Assembly: GCF_000022525.1 (NCBI RefSeq)
Contig: NC_013009.1
Span: forward strand, 682,001 to 746,000
Origin: Neorickettsia risticii str. Illinois
GTDB lineage: Bacteria; Pseudomonadota; Alphaproteobacteria; Rickettsiales; Anaplasmataceae
Length of the DNA stretch: 64,000 nt
Reading direction: 5' to 3'
Positions 36,839 to 46,236 of the stretch are shown here, piece by piece; the first letter of the stretch is position 1; every line of letters begins with the position of its first letter. Both the position numbers and the translations under genes were made by a program. A model generated the notes under the pieces. The model was not told where the DNA came from and did not search any database. It saw only the letters and a list, made by a program, of their open reading frames with translations.

Positions 36839-37660
36839 ATGCTACCAACATACGAATTCAAAAACCAGTTTGCATTTTCACTTGGAGATTCCACAAACAA
36901 AATAGCAGAAGAAGTTCTTGGAAGGTGTTTCGGGAGAGTAGATCCGCTACATATACGCGTAAAAACGCAAAATGTAGGCGTGATCTCAGTAGACATCTTG
37001 GCTCCTGATAGGAGTACTCTCATCAAAACCCAGATTATTTTAGAGGTAGGAGCTAAAACTGTCTTGCGTGATATAGAAGGACAGTTCTTTGGGCTCTTGC
37101 ATAACACAACAACCTTGATTGCTCCTTCAGACGCATTGTCTGCATGGATTCTATCCAGGATTGCTTCACAGGAAGATGAACACACACCCGGAATAAAAAA
37201 TCGCTATGAGATAGCAACAAAAAATCTTAAAGGACTCAAAAAAAAATCACAGATTTTTGGAATTTTAGGAATTGTTTTTTGCGTGTACCTTATCATTGCA
37301 GCAACTTTATCAACAGCTGCCGCTCTAACTGATAATTCTTCACTAAATAGATATGGATTGCCAACTTTTGTTGCACTCACAGCTGTGTTTGCTGCTCTAG
37401 CAATTGCCTTTGCGGTTGCAACATTTTGCATGAAAAAGGAGATAAAAAAAGCAGACATCGTTTTTAGTTGCGTACACAACGAATTACTTGCACTCCATGA
37501 CGTATCAATAGAAGAATTGGCACAATTGTGTAATCAGTATCTACAAGAACAAGGGATGGCAATAGAGCTAGTCAAACCGATCACGGAACACGAAAACCCT
37601 CCAGAAGTAACAAGCGCCTTACCTCAACAAAATGAAGCAGAATTTTGCAGATTCTCTTAG
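36839..37660 (+). CDS. Unknown protein with two central membrane helices
   Basis: A 273-residue protein of no recognised family. The N-terminal half is soluble and mixed (VGVISVDILAPDRSTLIKTQ). Two helices follow, near 138-162 (IFGILGIVFCVYLIIAATLS) and 174-200, then a helical soluble tail with an acidic, Pro/Gln-containing end. There is no signal peptide. With both ends probably cytoplasmic and a hairpin in the membrane, it could anchor a complex. It stands after the PilMN/PilO-like pair but appears to have its own promoter, so a shared role is only possible. It converges on hemH with a 15-base gap. Confidence 0.7.
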   Translation: MLPTYEFKNQFAFSLGDSTNKIAEEVLGRCFGRVDPLHIRVKTQNVGVISVDILAPDRSTLIKTQIILEVGAKTVLRDIEGQFFGLLHNTTTLIAPSDALSAWILSRIASQEDEHTPGIKNRYEIATKNLKGLKKKSQIFGILGIVFCVYLIIAATLSTAAALTDNSSLNRYGLPTFVALTAVFAALAIAFAVATFCMKKEIKKADIVFSCVHNELLALHDVSIEELAQLCNQYLQEQGMAIELVKPITEHENPPEVTSALPQQNEAEFCRFS

Positions 37661-37675
37661 AGCAATATATAAGAA

Positions 37676-38653
37676 CTACCCAGTTTCAAACCTGCAAAAA
37701 CACATCTTGTGTTTCATAGAGCACTCTGATTCAACCCTTTCACAAGAATTAAGACATAATTCAGCCAGACAACGTATAAATTTTGGATGCGCGGAAAGAG
37801 TGGGAACTCTAAAGTATCCCGCCCTAGCTAGTGATGCATATTCGATATCTAGCTCTACACGTGTCTCTGAATGCTCGGAAACGAATGCTATTGGTACAAC
37901 CACTATAGGTCGTCCTGAGTGAGACTTTATAGTGCCCGCTGCGTCAGGAGAAAGCCACTTTGCTTTACCGACTTTACTCTGATAGCATAATTCCCAATCC
38001 AAGTCTTCTATTTTTAAGGCTGCAACTATCCTATTTACAGACTCTTCTACTTGGAATTTATACGGATCACCAGCCTCGATAACACTCAACGGCAGGCCAT
38101 GTGCTGAGAATAAAATAATGGGTTTCCCAAAAGCACACGCCTCGGTATAGACTGGTAAAATGGTTTCCACATGTGCCTCTATAAAGAGCTGTTCATCATA
38201 GTAACAACACACGACTCGCGTCGGAATGCGCAATACCTTAAAACACTGTTCTATTGATGACAAAGAAGTAGTGGTGGAAAATTGAGGATAGAGTGGCAGA
38301 AGAATAGCCTTTTTAAATTCTCCTCCATTGATTCTGGCTGCGCTTTGATGAATAAAGGGATGCCAATGCCGCATAGCAACGAAGACCTCATACTTCGGAC
38401 CAAGTAAATCCCCAAGAAGCTTCGCTTGCATATTTGTTTCGGGTAATATTGACGACTTACCTCCCATCTGGCTATATATCTTGCGAGCCTCCTGTGATCT
38501 CTTGCAAGAAATCCACCAAGCGAGACAATACCTGAACGGATTGGGTAAATTAATGATTCTACGATCACAAAAGAGATTAAACAAAAAGGGCTGCACAGCC
38601 TCAAGGGAGTCGGGACCCCCAAGATTAAGCAAAACAACAGCTACCCTACTCAC
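37676..38653 (-). CDS. hemH: Ferrochelatase
   Basis: Ferrochelatase inserts ferrous iron into protoporphyrin IX, the last step of heme synthesis. The 325-residue protein opens with RVAVVLLNLGGPDSLEAVQP and contains the metal-site His in ILFSAHGLPLSVIEAGDPY. The catalytic Glu is in FVSEHSETRVELDIEY. It is of normal bacterial length and membrane-associated by family knowledge. It lies just downstream of the unknown membrane protein on the same strand, 130 bases away. Confidence 0.95.
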   Translation of the reverse strand: MSRVAVVLLNLGGPDSLEAVQPFLFNLFCDRRIINLPNPFRYCLAWWISCKRSQEARKIYSQMGGKSSILPETNMQAKLLGDLLGPKYEVFVAMRHWHPFIHQSAARINGGEFKKAILLPLYPQFSTTTSLSSIEQCFKVLRIPTRVVCCYYDEQLFIEAHVETILPVYTEACAFGKPIILFSAHGLPLSVIEAGDPYKFQVEESVNRIVAALKIEDLDWELCYQSKVGKAKWLSPDAAGTIKSHSGRPIVVVPIAFVSEHSETRVELDIEYASLARAGYFRVPTLSAHPKFIRCLAELCLNSCERVESECSMKHKMCFCRFETG

Positions 38654-38783
38654 ACCAACATCCTAAATCGAACAGGATACAACGCCAAGAACCAGCCCCT
38701 GACATGGTATACACCAGCGCCACGTAAAAACAAGCAGAAATAAGAGAGGGTAGCTTAACAGAAACCAATACCAGAAAAGGCAA

Positions 38784-39719
38784 CTAAACCAATGTAACCC
38801 CTGCTCCAGCACCTTCCGCTCCCGCGTTCTCCAACCGACCTTCGGGACCACCCCCTGAACGATGCCCCTCACCAGGCATGCCCATGACTCTTCGCACAGC
38901 AGCATGAAAAGCTCCGCCAATCCTCTGTTGTGCAGTCTCTGGTAAAACGCAGGTAACTGGCTCCATAATCTGATAAACACCATAAAGCATCTGGCGCACA
39001 ACATCCCGAGAACCAGCAAAAGGATGTGCGCGTCCCTCACGAGTGCATAAAGCAGCACAATCCAAGACAGCAACAAGAGGCAATTCAAGAAGGTTTAGTG
39101 CAAGCATCACCATCCAAAGCGGCGCAGCAGCAAGTGCACCAACACAGTGCCAGGCTTTTTCCCCAGGAGTAACGATCGGATAACCATCATCGGCCGGCTC
39201 AGGAACATGCCTATCGAACGCAAAATATCCGGACAGACTTTTACCAGGAAAAAGCACACTCAAACTATTCCTAATCCCTGAGCAGGAAGGGACATCAAAG
39301 TGCATGCCATAACCACCCGCCCTGTCAAAGGATTTATCATAGTCATAGTCATCACAACAGTCTCTGCGCGCTTCAAATACCCTAAGCAAGGTACAGATTA
39401 GCATCATGAGCACCACGCAAATCGCCAGTGAGACCGCTGCCCTCACCCACGGATCAGGAATGACTCTTTTAAAGGCAATACGTTCTAGCAGGACACACAA
39501 AACACCCATGCACAACAACACTTCCAACGTTGGGATGATATTGTTATACATTGCATAGAGCCCCCCATATCTTTTTTCAGGCCCTGATCCACCCCCCGGC
39601 ACGGTAGATCTGATAACAGCACCATTAGTCGCAACGATAGCACCGATAAGGAAATGAGTTGCTCCTTTGAAGCCACACAAAATGGATTTCTGCAGCATTC
39701 TTATACTTACTCTTCTCAT
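38784..39719 (-). CDS. Unrecognised membrane protein with high G+C coding
   Basis: A 311-residue protein with three strong membrane segments (IIPTLEVLLCMGVLCVLLE; AAVSLAICVVLMMLICTLL; ALAAAPLWMVMLALNLLELP), a Cys/Asp/Tyr loop (RDCCDDYDYDKSF) and a Gly/Glu-rich tail (GEGHRSGGGPEGRLENAGAE). No family was recognised. Its codons are richer in G and C than those of its neighbours. The start is uncertain: the ATG at 39719 is used, a TTG 11 codons upstream and an ATG seven codons downstream are alternatives. A second long frame (38663-39088, 141 codons) overlaps the 3' end on the same strand and runs past the stop. Confidence 0.65.
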   Translation of the reverse strand: MRRVSIRMLQKSILCGFKGATHFLIGAIVATNGAVIRSTVPGGGSGPEKRYGGLYAMYNNIIPTLEVLLCMGVLCVLLERIAFKRVIPDPWVRAAVSLAICVVLMMLICTLLRVFEARRDCCDDYDYDKSFDRAGGYGMHFDVPSCSGIRNSLSVLFPGKSLSGYFAFDRHVPEPADDGYPIVTPGEKAWHCVGALAAAPLWMVMLALNLLELPLVAVLDCAALCTREGRAHPFAGSRDVVRQMLYGVYQIMEPVTCVLPETAQQRIGGAFHAAVRRVMGMPGEGHRSGGGPEGRLENAGAEGAGAGVTLV

Positions 39720-39822
39720 AGGACAAACGGAAAAAATAGAAAAACCACCCAACTAAAAAGACAACCAACGGATCTCTCCCACGAAATGGGGGACAGCCAG
39801 CACATCATACAATGACCCAGGA

Positions 39823-40086
39823 TTAAGCCATTTTCTTTATATGCCCGGAAAGTCTACTAACAATTCGAGCAGCTCTGTTCTTATGTAGAACACCCTTCGT
39901 AACACCTCTGTGAATCTCCGGCTGGGCAATACGCAAAGCCTCAGCGGCAGCCGACTTAGGCCCAACAGCGATCGCATTTTTTACCTTCCTTACGAAGGTC
40001 CTTATGCGGCTCATACGCATTTTGTTGACCAAAGTTCTTCGCTTGATCTTGCGAACCATCTTCTTCGCGCTAGCAGTGTTTGCCAT
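39823..40086 (-). CDS. rpsT: 30S ribosomal protein S20
   Basis: An 87-residue basic helical-bundle protein that binds 16S rRNA. The start MANTASAKKMVRKIKRRTLV and the pattern of Lys/Arg-rich helices ending in a LHKNRAARIVSRLSGHIKKM block are typical. It is usually a single-gene transcript, as it appears to be here, with a good promoter about 100 bases upstream. Confidence 0.95.
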   Translation of the reverse strand: MANTASAKKMVRKIKRRTLVNKMRMSRIRTFVRKVKNAIAVGPKSAAAEALRIAQPEIHRGVTKGVLHKNRAARIVSRLSGHIKKMA

Positions 40087-40548
40087 TCCTCTACACCATT
40101 TTATTGCTCACTCTAATGCCGACGAGACAACCAATTGATATCAACCGCACGCCTGCAGTTGCCATAATACAACACCCACAATGGTATTTCAATAATCTTG
40201 TTTCCGATATAACAGTCAGCAGTCATACAACTTTTACTTTTGTAAAAACCCTTCTAGAATCAGCAAGTATTATGTTATGACTGGTCTTGTTATATCCACC
40301 AGCAGTTTTTTCTACATAAGAATGGTCAGAAACGCAAAAACCCACTTTTTTCACTGATGGACAAATCAGTTGAGCGACTTCTGAGAAAAGACCTATAACA
40401 CGGACAAGATCGAGTGGAAAAATTAATGACGCTTCACCGTATGATTACAAATACGTGAACTCGTGTGTGCAAATATTCAACTATGGATCGTGTAGAAAAT
40501 CGAATACTGTGTTACATGTACCGAAATGGATGCAGCAAACTATAAAAA
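40087..40548. other. Divergent intergenic region between rpsT and pyrF
   Basis: 462 bases with no gene. The left part carries the rpsT promoter and a leader of about 70 bases. No clear promoter for pyrF and no RNA gene was recognised in the rest. Confidence 0.4.
40164..40192 (-). promoter_or_regulatory. Putative rpsT promoter
   Basis: On the reverse strand TTGAAA (40187-40192) and TATTAT (40164-40169) are 17 bases apart. The predicted transcript begins near 40157, about 70 bases before the rpsT ATG. Confidence 0.6.
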
Positions 40549-41235
40549 GTGAAACCAAAAATCATATGTGCAGTTGATAACCCTGATTTTGGATATTCGT
40601 ACTCACTAGTAAGCAGCATATTGGAATACGTGCATGTCATAAAACTTGGGTTAGAGTTCTTTTCCTCGTGCGGTATTGCAGGTATCGAGAAAATCGCTGC
40701 TCTTGGACTACCAATTTTTCTGGATCTCAAACTGCACGACATTCCCAATACAGTTGTTAGAACTATTAGCGTTATCAAGCAGATGGAATGTGTTGACTTC
40801 CTTACTGTCCATATCACTGGTGGTATGGAAATGCTTACAGCTGCTAAAGAAGCCCTTCAAGATACTGGAATACTCTTAATTGGGGTCTCTGTTTTGACAA
40901 GCCTTGAACAAAAGGATCTGAAAAATAATGGCATTGAAATTCCTCTACCAGAATACGTAAAAAAACTGTCTGTATTTGCAAAAAAATGCGGTCTAGACGG
41001 TGTCGTATGCTCAAACCAAGAAGCCCCCCTAGTGCGGGATGCTTGTGGAGAGGAATTCATAATTGTCACACCAGGAGTTGCAAGTGAACACTCTGATGAT
41101 CAAAAAAGGGTTTCTCAAATTTCAGCACTAAAAAACAGCGTTTCCGATTACATAGTCATTGGGAGGGCTATAACACGTGCATCAGATCCGGTAAAAGCAA
41201 CCAGGGAAATAATTTCTTCACTCACAAGTGAATAG
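40549..41235 (+). CDS. pyrF: Orotidine 5'-phosphate decarboxylase
   Basis: The last step of UMP synthesis. The 228-residue TIM-barrel carries the active-site signature FLDLKLHDIPNTV with the Asp-Lys-Asp set. The early substrate Asp is in CAVDNPDFGYS and the phosphate-binding loop in DYIVIGRAITRASDPV. The start is a GTG, MKPKIICAVDN. It shows that this organism makes pyrimidines, a trait of Anaplasmataceae and not of Rickettsia. Confidence 0.93.
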   Translation: MKPKIICAVDNPDFGYSYSLVSSILEYVHVIKLGLEFFSSCGIAGIEKIAALGLPIFLDLKLHDIPNTVVRTISVIKQMECVDFLTVHITGGMEMLTAAKEALQDTGILLIGVSVLTSLEQKDLKNNGIEIPLPEYVKKLSVFAKKCGLDGVVCSNQEAPLVRDACGEEFIIVTPGVASEHSDDQKRVSQISALKNSVSDYIVIGRAITRASDPVKATREIISSLTSE

Positions 41236-41278
41236 GCTGCCACGATATTTCAATGTGCACCGATCAGAAGCACCAGAA

Positions 41279-41977
41279 CTATTTCTCGTTAGTGCTCCTA
41301 TATTTTCGTACAACATTGCACAGTTGCACAATCAGTGAGAAAGCAAATGCGAAATATAAGTAGGACTTCTTAAACTCAATATGCAATCCTTCCAAGAACA
41401 AAAGAACCCCTATAGATACAACGAATACAAGTGCAAGTGTCTTTAATTCTGGAAATCGTTCTATCCATTTTGATACAGAATCTGCCATGACAATCATGAA
41501 AATGATCGTTAATGTGAAAGCCAACCCTATAAGAAAGGTATTTTTGGTAATCGCAACTGCCGTAAGAATGGAATCTACTGAAAAAACGAGATCTACAAAT
41601 GCAACGTAACACACAGTAAGAAAACTGTTTTTTGCTTCATAGTGGATATCTTTCAGTCTGACATACTGCAAAAGCTCCTTTAAACCCTTAAACAGGAGAA
41701 ACATCCCACCAGCAAGAAAAACTATATCCTGGACTGAAAGTGAGTAGCACAGCGGTTTTTTAAGCGTTAGAACAAACGAGACGCATAGGAGCATCGCCAG
41801 ACGCAGTAAAAGGGCAAGTCCGAGCCCAATATACCTTATAGTGCGCCCATCACGCATTTTACCCGTGAGAATTGCGATGAACACAATATTATCTATGCCG
41901 AGTACTATCTCAAGAAATAGGAGGACTACTAAGATACCCAGCTCAGAAAACACCTTGAAAATCAAACCAGAAATCAC
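41279..41977 (-). CDS. TerC family integral membrane protein
   Basis: A 232-residue protein with about seven membrane helices. Two acidic membrane motifs define the family, LEIVLGIDNIVFI and FVDLVFSVDSILTAVAIT. TerC-like proteins have been linked to metal ion efflux (manganese or calcium) that supports secreted enzymes, and to tellurite resistance in some bacteria. The exact substrate here is unknown. It stands alone, convergent with pyrF. Confidence 0.9.
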   Translation of the reverse strand: MISGLIFKVFSELGILVVLLFLEIVLGIDNIVFIAILTGKMRDGRTIRYIGLGLALLLRLAMLLCVSFVLTLKKPLCYSLSVQDIVFLAGGMFLLFKGLKELLQYVRLKDIHYEAKNSFLTVCYVAFVDLVFSVDSILTAVAITKNTFLIGLAFTLTIIFMIVMADSVSKWIERFPELKTLALVFVVSIGVLLFLEGLHIEFKKSYLYFAFAFSLIVQLCNVVRKYRSTNEK

Positions 41978-42489
41978 GAAAAATCTGCCGCCTACACACC
42001 AATGGGTAAAACTACTTAAGCGGCAAATTAGACCACTACACTCTAGCAGATGCTACAAAGCACTATCAAGATACTAAGACTGATATAATATCTAAATTTA
42101 AAAGCACCCAATTTCATACTGATTTTTCCACAGATCCGCTTCTTTCTGTTAGATAAATCTGAAAAAATTATTACGTAGCACTACATCTTATTACTCAACA
42201 CAATGCCTGTATCTAGGAAGAACGGGATTGATAAAACACCAGCGGTCCCAGATACGAATAAAGCGTAATTTGCGTTTACCCCAAAGAAAAGAAGATAAAA
42301 CATAATGTAGGTATCACAAACTGTAAAACCCTACACACTACTTATCAGGTTGGGAAAAAGCAAAGCACAGATAAGGTTAATATTGTTATATTTATTTTAA
42401 TAATTTATTATTACACCTTTTAAACTGCCTTATTGACGGTAAATAGATCAATTAGGTATAATACAATTTATCGTTCAGGCACCTTTAGC
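41978..42489. other. Divergent intergenic region between terC and pccB
   Basis: About 510 bases with no gene. The right end is A+T-rich and holds the pccB promoter. No tRNA, structured RNA or repeat was recognised in the remainder. Confidence 0.4.
42433..42462 (+). promoter_or_regulatory. Putative pccB promoter
   Basis: TTGACG (42433-42438) and perfect TATAAT (42457-42462) are 18 bases apart, with A+T-rich DNA just upstream. The leader would be about 20 bases. Confidence 0.65.
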
Positions 42490-43989
42490 ATGCAAAAATC
42501 TCTTCAGCTTTCCCTAGGTGAGTCAACAAAAGCACAATCTGTGACTTCCAAGCTTACTGCCCGCGAAAGATTGGAAGTCCTGTTCGATGATGGGAAATTT
42601 GTGGAAATTGATAGCTTAGTCCGCCACAGGTGCACCAATTTTGGACTCGAAAAAAAATCTGTAGATGGGGACGGTGTCATTGCGGCACATGGCCAAATCA
42701 ATGGGAGAAGTGTCTTTGCGTATTCGCAAGATTTTTCAGTGTTTGGCGGGTCACTCAGTGAAAAGAATGCTGAGAAGATCTGTAAAATCATGGACCTTGC
42801 AGCCAAGACTCGTGCCCCTATCATCGGGATAAACGACTCTGGCGGTGCAAGAATACAAGAGGGAGTTGATTCTCTCGGTGGATACGGAGAGATATTCTTG
42901 CGCAATGTTCGACTCTCTGGTGTCGTGCCACAAATTTCACTGATTATGGGACCATGTGCTGGTGGTGCTGTGTACTCACCTGCGTTGACCGACTTTATTT
43001 TCATGGTTAAAGAGACGAGCTATATGTTCGTTACCGGCCCAAAAGTGGTAAAGACTGTTCTCAAGGAAGATCTTACGCAAAATGAGCTTGGTGGTTCCGA
43101 GATACACACGAAAAAATCAGGCGTATGTGACAGAGCATTTGAAAATTCTGTTGAGCTGCTTATTGCAGTGAGAAATTTTCTTGATTTTCTACCGCAAAAC
43201 AACACCGAAACCCCTCGTCAAAGAGAATGCACTGATCCTGTGCGTAGGCAGATCGAGTGGCTAGATCGTTCTACTCCGGTAGTGTCAAACTTACCGTATG
43301 ATATGAGCAATATCATAAGGGCAATAGTCGATGATGGCGAGTTCTTTGAGCTCTCGCCTGATTTTGCAAAAAACGTATTGATCGGCTTTGCCCATATTGG
43401 CGGGATTCGCATAGGTATTGTTGCAAACCAACCATCTGTTTTGGCAGGCTGCCTTGATATCAATTCTTCCAGGAAAGCAGCGCGCTTTGTTCGTTTCTGT
43501 GATGCCTTCAACATCCCGATCCTTACGTTCGTCGATGTACCAGGTTTCTTGCCTGGATCCTCTCAGGAGCAAAATGCCATTATAAAACACGGAGCAAAAT
43601 TGCTTTACGCATATGCCGAAGCAACGGTCCCAAAAGTGACACTCATTATAAAAAAAGCTTATGGTGGTGCATACATAGTGATGGGATCAAAACATCTTGG
43701 TGGAGACGTGAACTTTTCCTGGCCAAATGCAGAAATTGCTGTGATGGGACCAGAAGCAGCTGTAGAAATCGTGTTTAGGCGAGAAATCGATACACCAAAC
43801 AAAATCACGGAATTAGCATCAGATTATAGAACACAGATTGCAAATCCAAGAGTACCCGCTGCACGTGGATATTTGGACGATATAATAAAACCTTCGGATA
43901 GCAGAAGGAAAATAGTAGAAGCCTTCAGAATGCTGGCTGGCAAAACGATGGAAAAACCATGGAAAAAACACGATAATCTTCCACTCTAG
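42490..43989 (+). CDS. pccB: Propionyl-CoA carboxylase beta subunit
   Basis: The carboxyltransferase subunit that moves CO2 from biotin to propionyl-CoA, giving methylmalonyl-CoA. The 499-residue protein shows the family blocks KLTARERLEVLFDDGKFVEI, FSQDFSVFGGSLSE at YSQDFSVFGGSLSEKNAEKI, and NDSGGARIQEGVDSLGGYGE. MGPCAGGAVYSPALTDFIFM and the late FVDVPGFLPGSSQEQNAI also fit. The open frame begins at 42433, but those codons lie over the promoter; the ATG at 42490 gives the usual start. The biotin-carrying partner, pccA, is 17 kb away on the other strand. Confidence 0.94.
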   Translation: MQKSLQLSLGESTKAQSVTSKLTARERLEVLFDDGKFVEIDSLVRHRCTNFGLEKKSVDGDGVIAAHGQINGRSVFAYSQDFSVFGGSLSEKNAEKICKIMDLAAKTRAPIIGINDSGGARIQEGVDSLGGYGEIFLRNVRLSGVVPQISLIMGPCAGGAVYSPALTDFIFMVKETSYMFVTGPKVVKTVLKEDLTQNELGGSEIHTKKSGVCDRAFENSVELLIAVRNFLDFLPQNNTETPRQRECTDPVRRQIEWLDRSTPVVSNLPYDMSNIIRAIVDDGEFFELSPDFAKNVLIGFAHIGGIRIGIVANQPSVLAGCLDINSSRKAARFVRFCDAFNIPILTFVDVPGFLPGSSQEQNAIIKHGAKLLYAYAEATVPKVTLIIKKAYGGAYIVMGSKHLGGDVNFSWPNAEIAVMGPEAAVEIVFRREIDTPNKITELASDYRTQIANPRVPAARGYLDDIIKPSDSRRKIVEAFRMLAGKTMEKPWKKHDNLPL

Positions 43990-44111
43990 CCAGCGCCATG
44001 GATCAAACGGACCGATGAGATTACGACAAACAACGACGTCTGTGTGAAACTCGAATTATACTCTGGTTAGTTTTTATGTGGTAGCATTGCGTGGACTCGT
44101 CTGTGCTGCTT

Positions 44112-44654
44112 ATGCGTCTGCCTTTCTTATTATTTGCCATTTTAGCTGTAAGTGCGGGATTTGCTACTGCGAATCCTATTATGGAATACTTTTTAACAAT
44201 GAGTTACGTGGAAGGTGGTATGGAACCTTGTGCATCCGTTGTTGAACGACTTGGTGACTCTAACAAAAGGACGCAGTTTTTGCGTGTGCTTGCACCTACG
44301 CTTGCAGCCATACAATCAGTAGGAAAAAATTCCATAGACACTGAACAGATAACTAAAACGCTTGAAAGTGCTGTTCTCTATTGCAACGCTTGTCCATCTG
44401 CAACCTTTGGCATGGCTCTTATGAATGCTGCGAGAAATTCTGATTCAACGGGATGGTGCAAGGATCGGCCTGAAAGTAAACTCCCTAGAGGCGCGGGTAA
44501 TACTGGTACCAGCGCAACCCTACCTTCAAATGCAATTGAGAAGAGAAGTGATACCCAAGTGCACAATTACAATGGTAATAACTCGAACAACAAACAATCT
44601 ACGCGTTCTAAAGGTAGCCCAGACAGAAGCAATGATGTACAAATCATCGAATAG
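44112..44654 (+). CDS. Orphan secreted protein with Asn-rich tail
   Basis: A 180-residue protein with a clear signal peptide (MRLPFLLFAILAVSAGFATA, cleavage before NP). The mature domain of about 90 residues has four cysteines (EPCASVV, YCNACPS, GWCKD), likely disulphide-bonded. It is followed by a low-complexity polar tail (NYNGNNSNNKQSTRSKGSPD). It has no recognised family. The ATG at 44112 gives the ideal signal peptide; a GTG seven codons upstream is possible. It sits just before a TolC-like gene on the same strand and may be exported to the periplasm or surface. Confidence 0.65.
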   Translation: MRLPFLLFAILAVSAGFATANPIMEYFLTMSYVEGGMEPCASVVERLGDSNKRTQFLRVLAPTLAAIQSVGKNSIDTEQITKTLESAVLYCNACPSATFGMALMNAARNSDSTGWCKDRPESKLPRGAGNTGTSATLPSNAIEKRSDTQVHNYNGNNSNNKQSTRSKGSPDRSNDVQIIE

Positions 44655-44831
44655 CACACTAGCCTCACTTCGGAAGCGTTAATGTGGATATCCGCGTTTG
44701 TTGACTTGGAAGTAGGTTAAAAGGACTTTTCGCAGTATTCAAATTCTGAAAGCGCTGAAGATTCTCATGATGATATTTTGAAATATAGATTTATAGGTGC
44801 TACCATTGCAGTTTGTCCTTTGCATGTGAAA

Positions 44832-46142
44832 ATGCGCCTTTTGATTTTCTTGCTGCTGTGGTTTACGTTTGTGGATTTTGCATACTCTTACAGCCTGGAG
44901 GATGCGTTTCACGACACGCTACTCAATAACGATACGGTAAAATCTTTATCCAAACAGCACGATCTCGCATTTCTGAGAAGAAGAATGTCCGTTTCGGAAC
45001 TCCTTCCAACGGCCTCACTTGGATTACTGCATGATTTTAACAGAGAGTTTTGGGCACCCGTAGGAAGCGCTAAAACAAACCCAGTAATCGGACTGACTGT
45101 GACACAGAATATTGGTAATCCCTTTGCACCACTGTCTAAGTTATTCCTAGCAAAGCATGAGTATCTCAATGCGACCTTCCTTTACGCTGATGCTATCCAC
45201 AATGTTATGTTGCATGTCATGCATGCCTACCTGGAAGCAATCAGAACTGAAGAGATCCTCGCTCTACACAAGGAAACCCTACGCGCACTGGAGATGAATC
45301 TAGATGCAGTGCAAAAGTCGTTGAAATTGGGCGAAAGTACAAAGGGAGAGCTAGCATATGCAAAAGCCAAACTCCTGTCGGCACGATCTCAGTTTCTGGA
45401 AAGCAAAAGTAAAGCCGAAAGTAGTAGAGCTTCTCTCTGCCACCTAGTTGGAAGAAAAAGTATACAAACAAAGCTCGAAGACCCTATCTTGAAAGTGGAA
45501 TACCTGCCACGAACTCTACAGGAGTGTGTTATTCTTGCATTTGCAAATAACACTCCTATAAAAGCGGCGAAAAACGCTATAGAATCGGCAAAATTGAAAA
45601 TAGTGGAAAGTGTGGGAAGGTGGCTTCCTGCAATGAGCCTCGAGACAACATTACGCTATGTACCATCCAAAAAAACCATAGCTGGTGGATTTCAGAACGT
45701 CGGTACACACACGACAATAAGTATCAGCCTACCGCTCTTCACAGGAGGCAGAAACACTTTAGCCGTAGCAATGGCGTATGAAGACAAGTCTCTTAAGGAA
45801 CACGAATATCACGCGAAAAGTAAACTTCTAGAGGAAGAAGTCCAAAATACATGGAATGATTACCACAATGCCTTGCTTTTCGCCTCTGCATTAAAAGAAC
45901 TTGTGAAAGCAAGTAATATTGCCGCTGATAGTATTAGACAGGAAGCACATCTTAATCTTAAAAGCAATCTAAACGTGATAGATGCTGAATTGGAGTTGCT
46001 AAAGGTCAAAACACAGCTCAGACAGGCAGAAGCCGCAAAGGTAGGTGCCTTTTACAAACTTCTTTTTATGATATACGGACACGAGACACTAGACATATTG
46101 CTTAGGGAAGACTTGGACGCATCCGCACAACAAAAATCATGA
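44832..46142 (+). CDS. tolC: TolC-like outer membrane efflux protein
   Basis: A 436-residue outer membrane channel subunit of the TolC family, used by type I secretion and drug efflux. It has a signal peptide (MRLLIFLLLWFTFVDFAYS). Two OEP repeats of long helices with a beta strand pair each follow, recognisable by SYSLEDAFHDTLLNND at the first repeat start and LQECVILAFANNTPIKAAK at the second. SISLPLFTGGRN is the strand-turn signature. The ATG at 44832 is chosen for the signal peptide; the frame opens at a TTG 18 codons earlier. Inner-membrane partners are not in the window. Type I secretion of ankyrin-repeat effectors through TolC is known in Ehrlichia. Confidence 0.88.
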   Translation: MRLLIFLLLWFTFVDFAYSYSLEDAFHDTLLNNDTVKSLSKQHDLAFLRRRMSVSELLPTASLGLLHDFNREFWAPVGSAKTNPVIGLTVTQNIGNPFAPLSKLFLAKHEYLNATFLYADAIHNVMLHVMHAYLEAIRTEEILALHKETLRALEMNLDAVQKSLKLGESTKGELAYAKAKLLSARSQFLESKSKAESSRASLCHLVGRKSIQTKLEDPILKVEYLPRTLQECVILAFANNTPIKAAKNAIESAKLKIVESVGRWLPAMSLETTLRYVPSKKTIAGGFQNVGTHTTISISLPLFTGGRNTLAVAMAYEDKSLKEHEYHAKSKLLEEEVQNTWNDYHNALLFASALKELVKASNIAADSIRQEAHLNLKSNLNVIDAELELLKVKTQLRQAEAAKVGAFYKLLFMIYGHETLDILLREDLDASAQQKS

Positions 46143-46202
46143 CTTACGTAAAAGTAGATCCAGTCTAACTTTATGGAACACACTAGTTTTTAATGTTCTA
46201 AG

Positions 46203-46222
46203 ATAACCCGCCTTGATTCCTC
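46203..46222. repeat. Partial copy of the ispG 3' coding end
   Basis: These 20 bases match 46277-46296, inside ispG, at 18 positions. On the reverse strand both copies read the codons for Glu-Glu-Ser-Lys/Arg-Arg-Ile/Val-Ile. It may be a remnant of a small tandem duplication after the stop codon, or chance. Confidence 0.4.
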
Positions 46223-46236
46223 ATGAGGTCCTTCAC

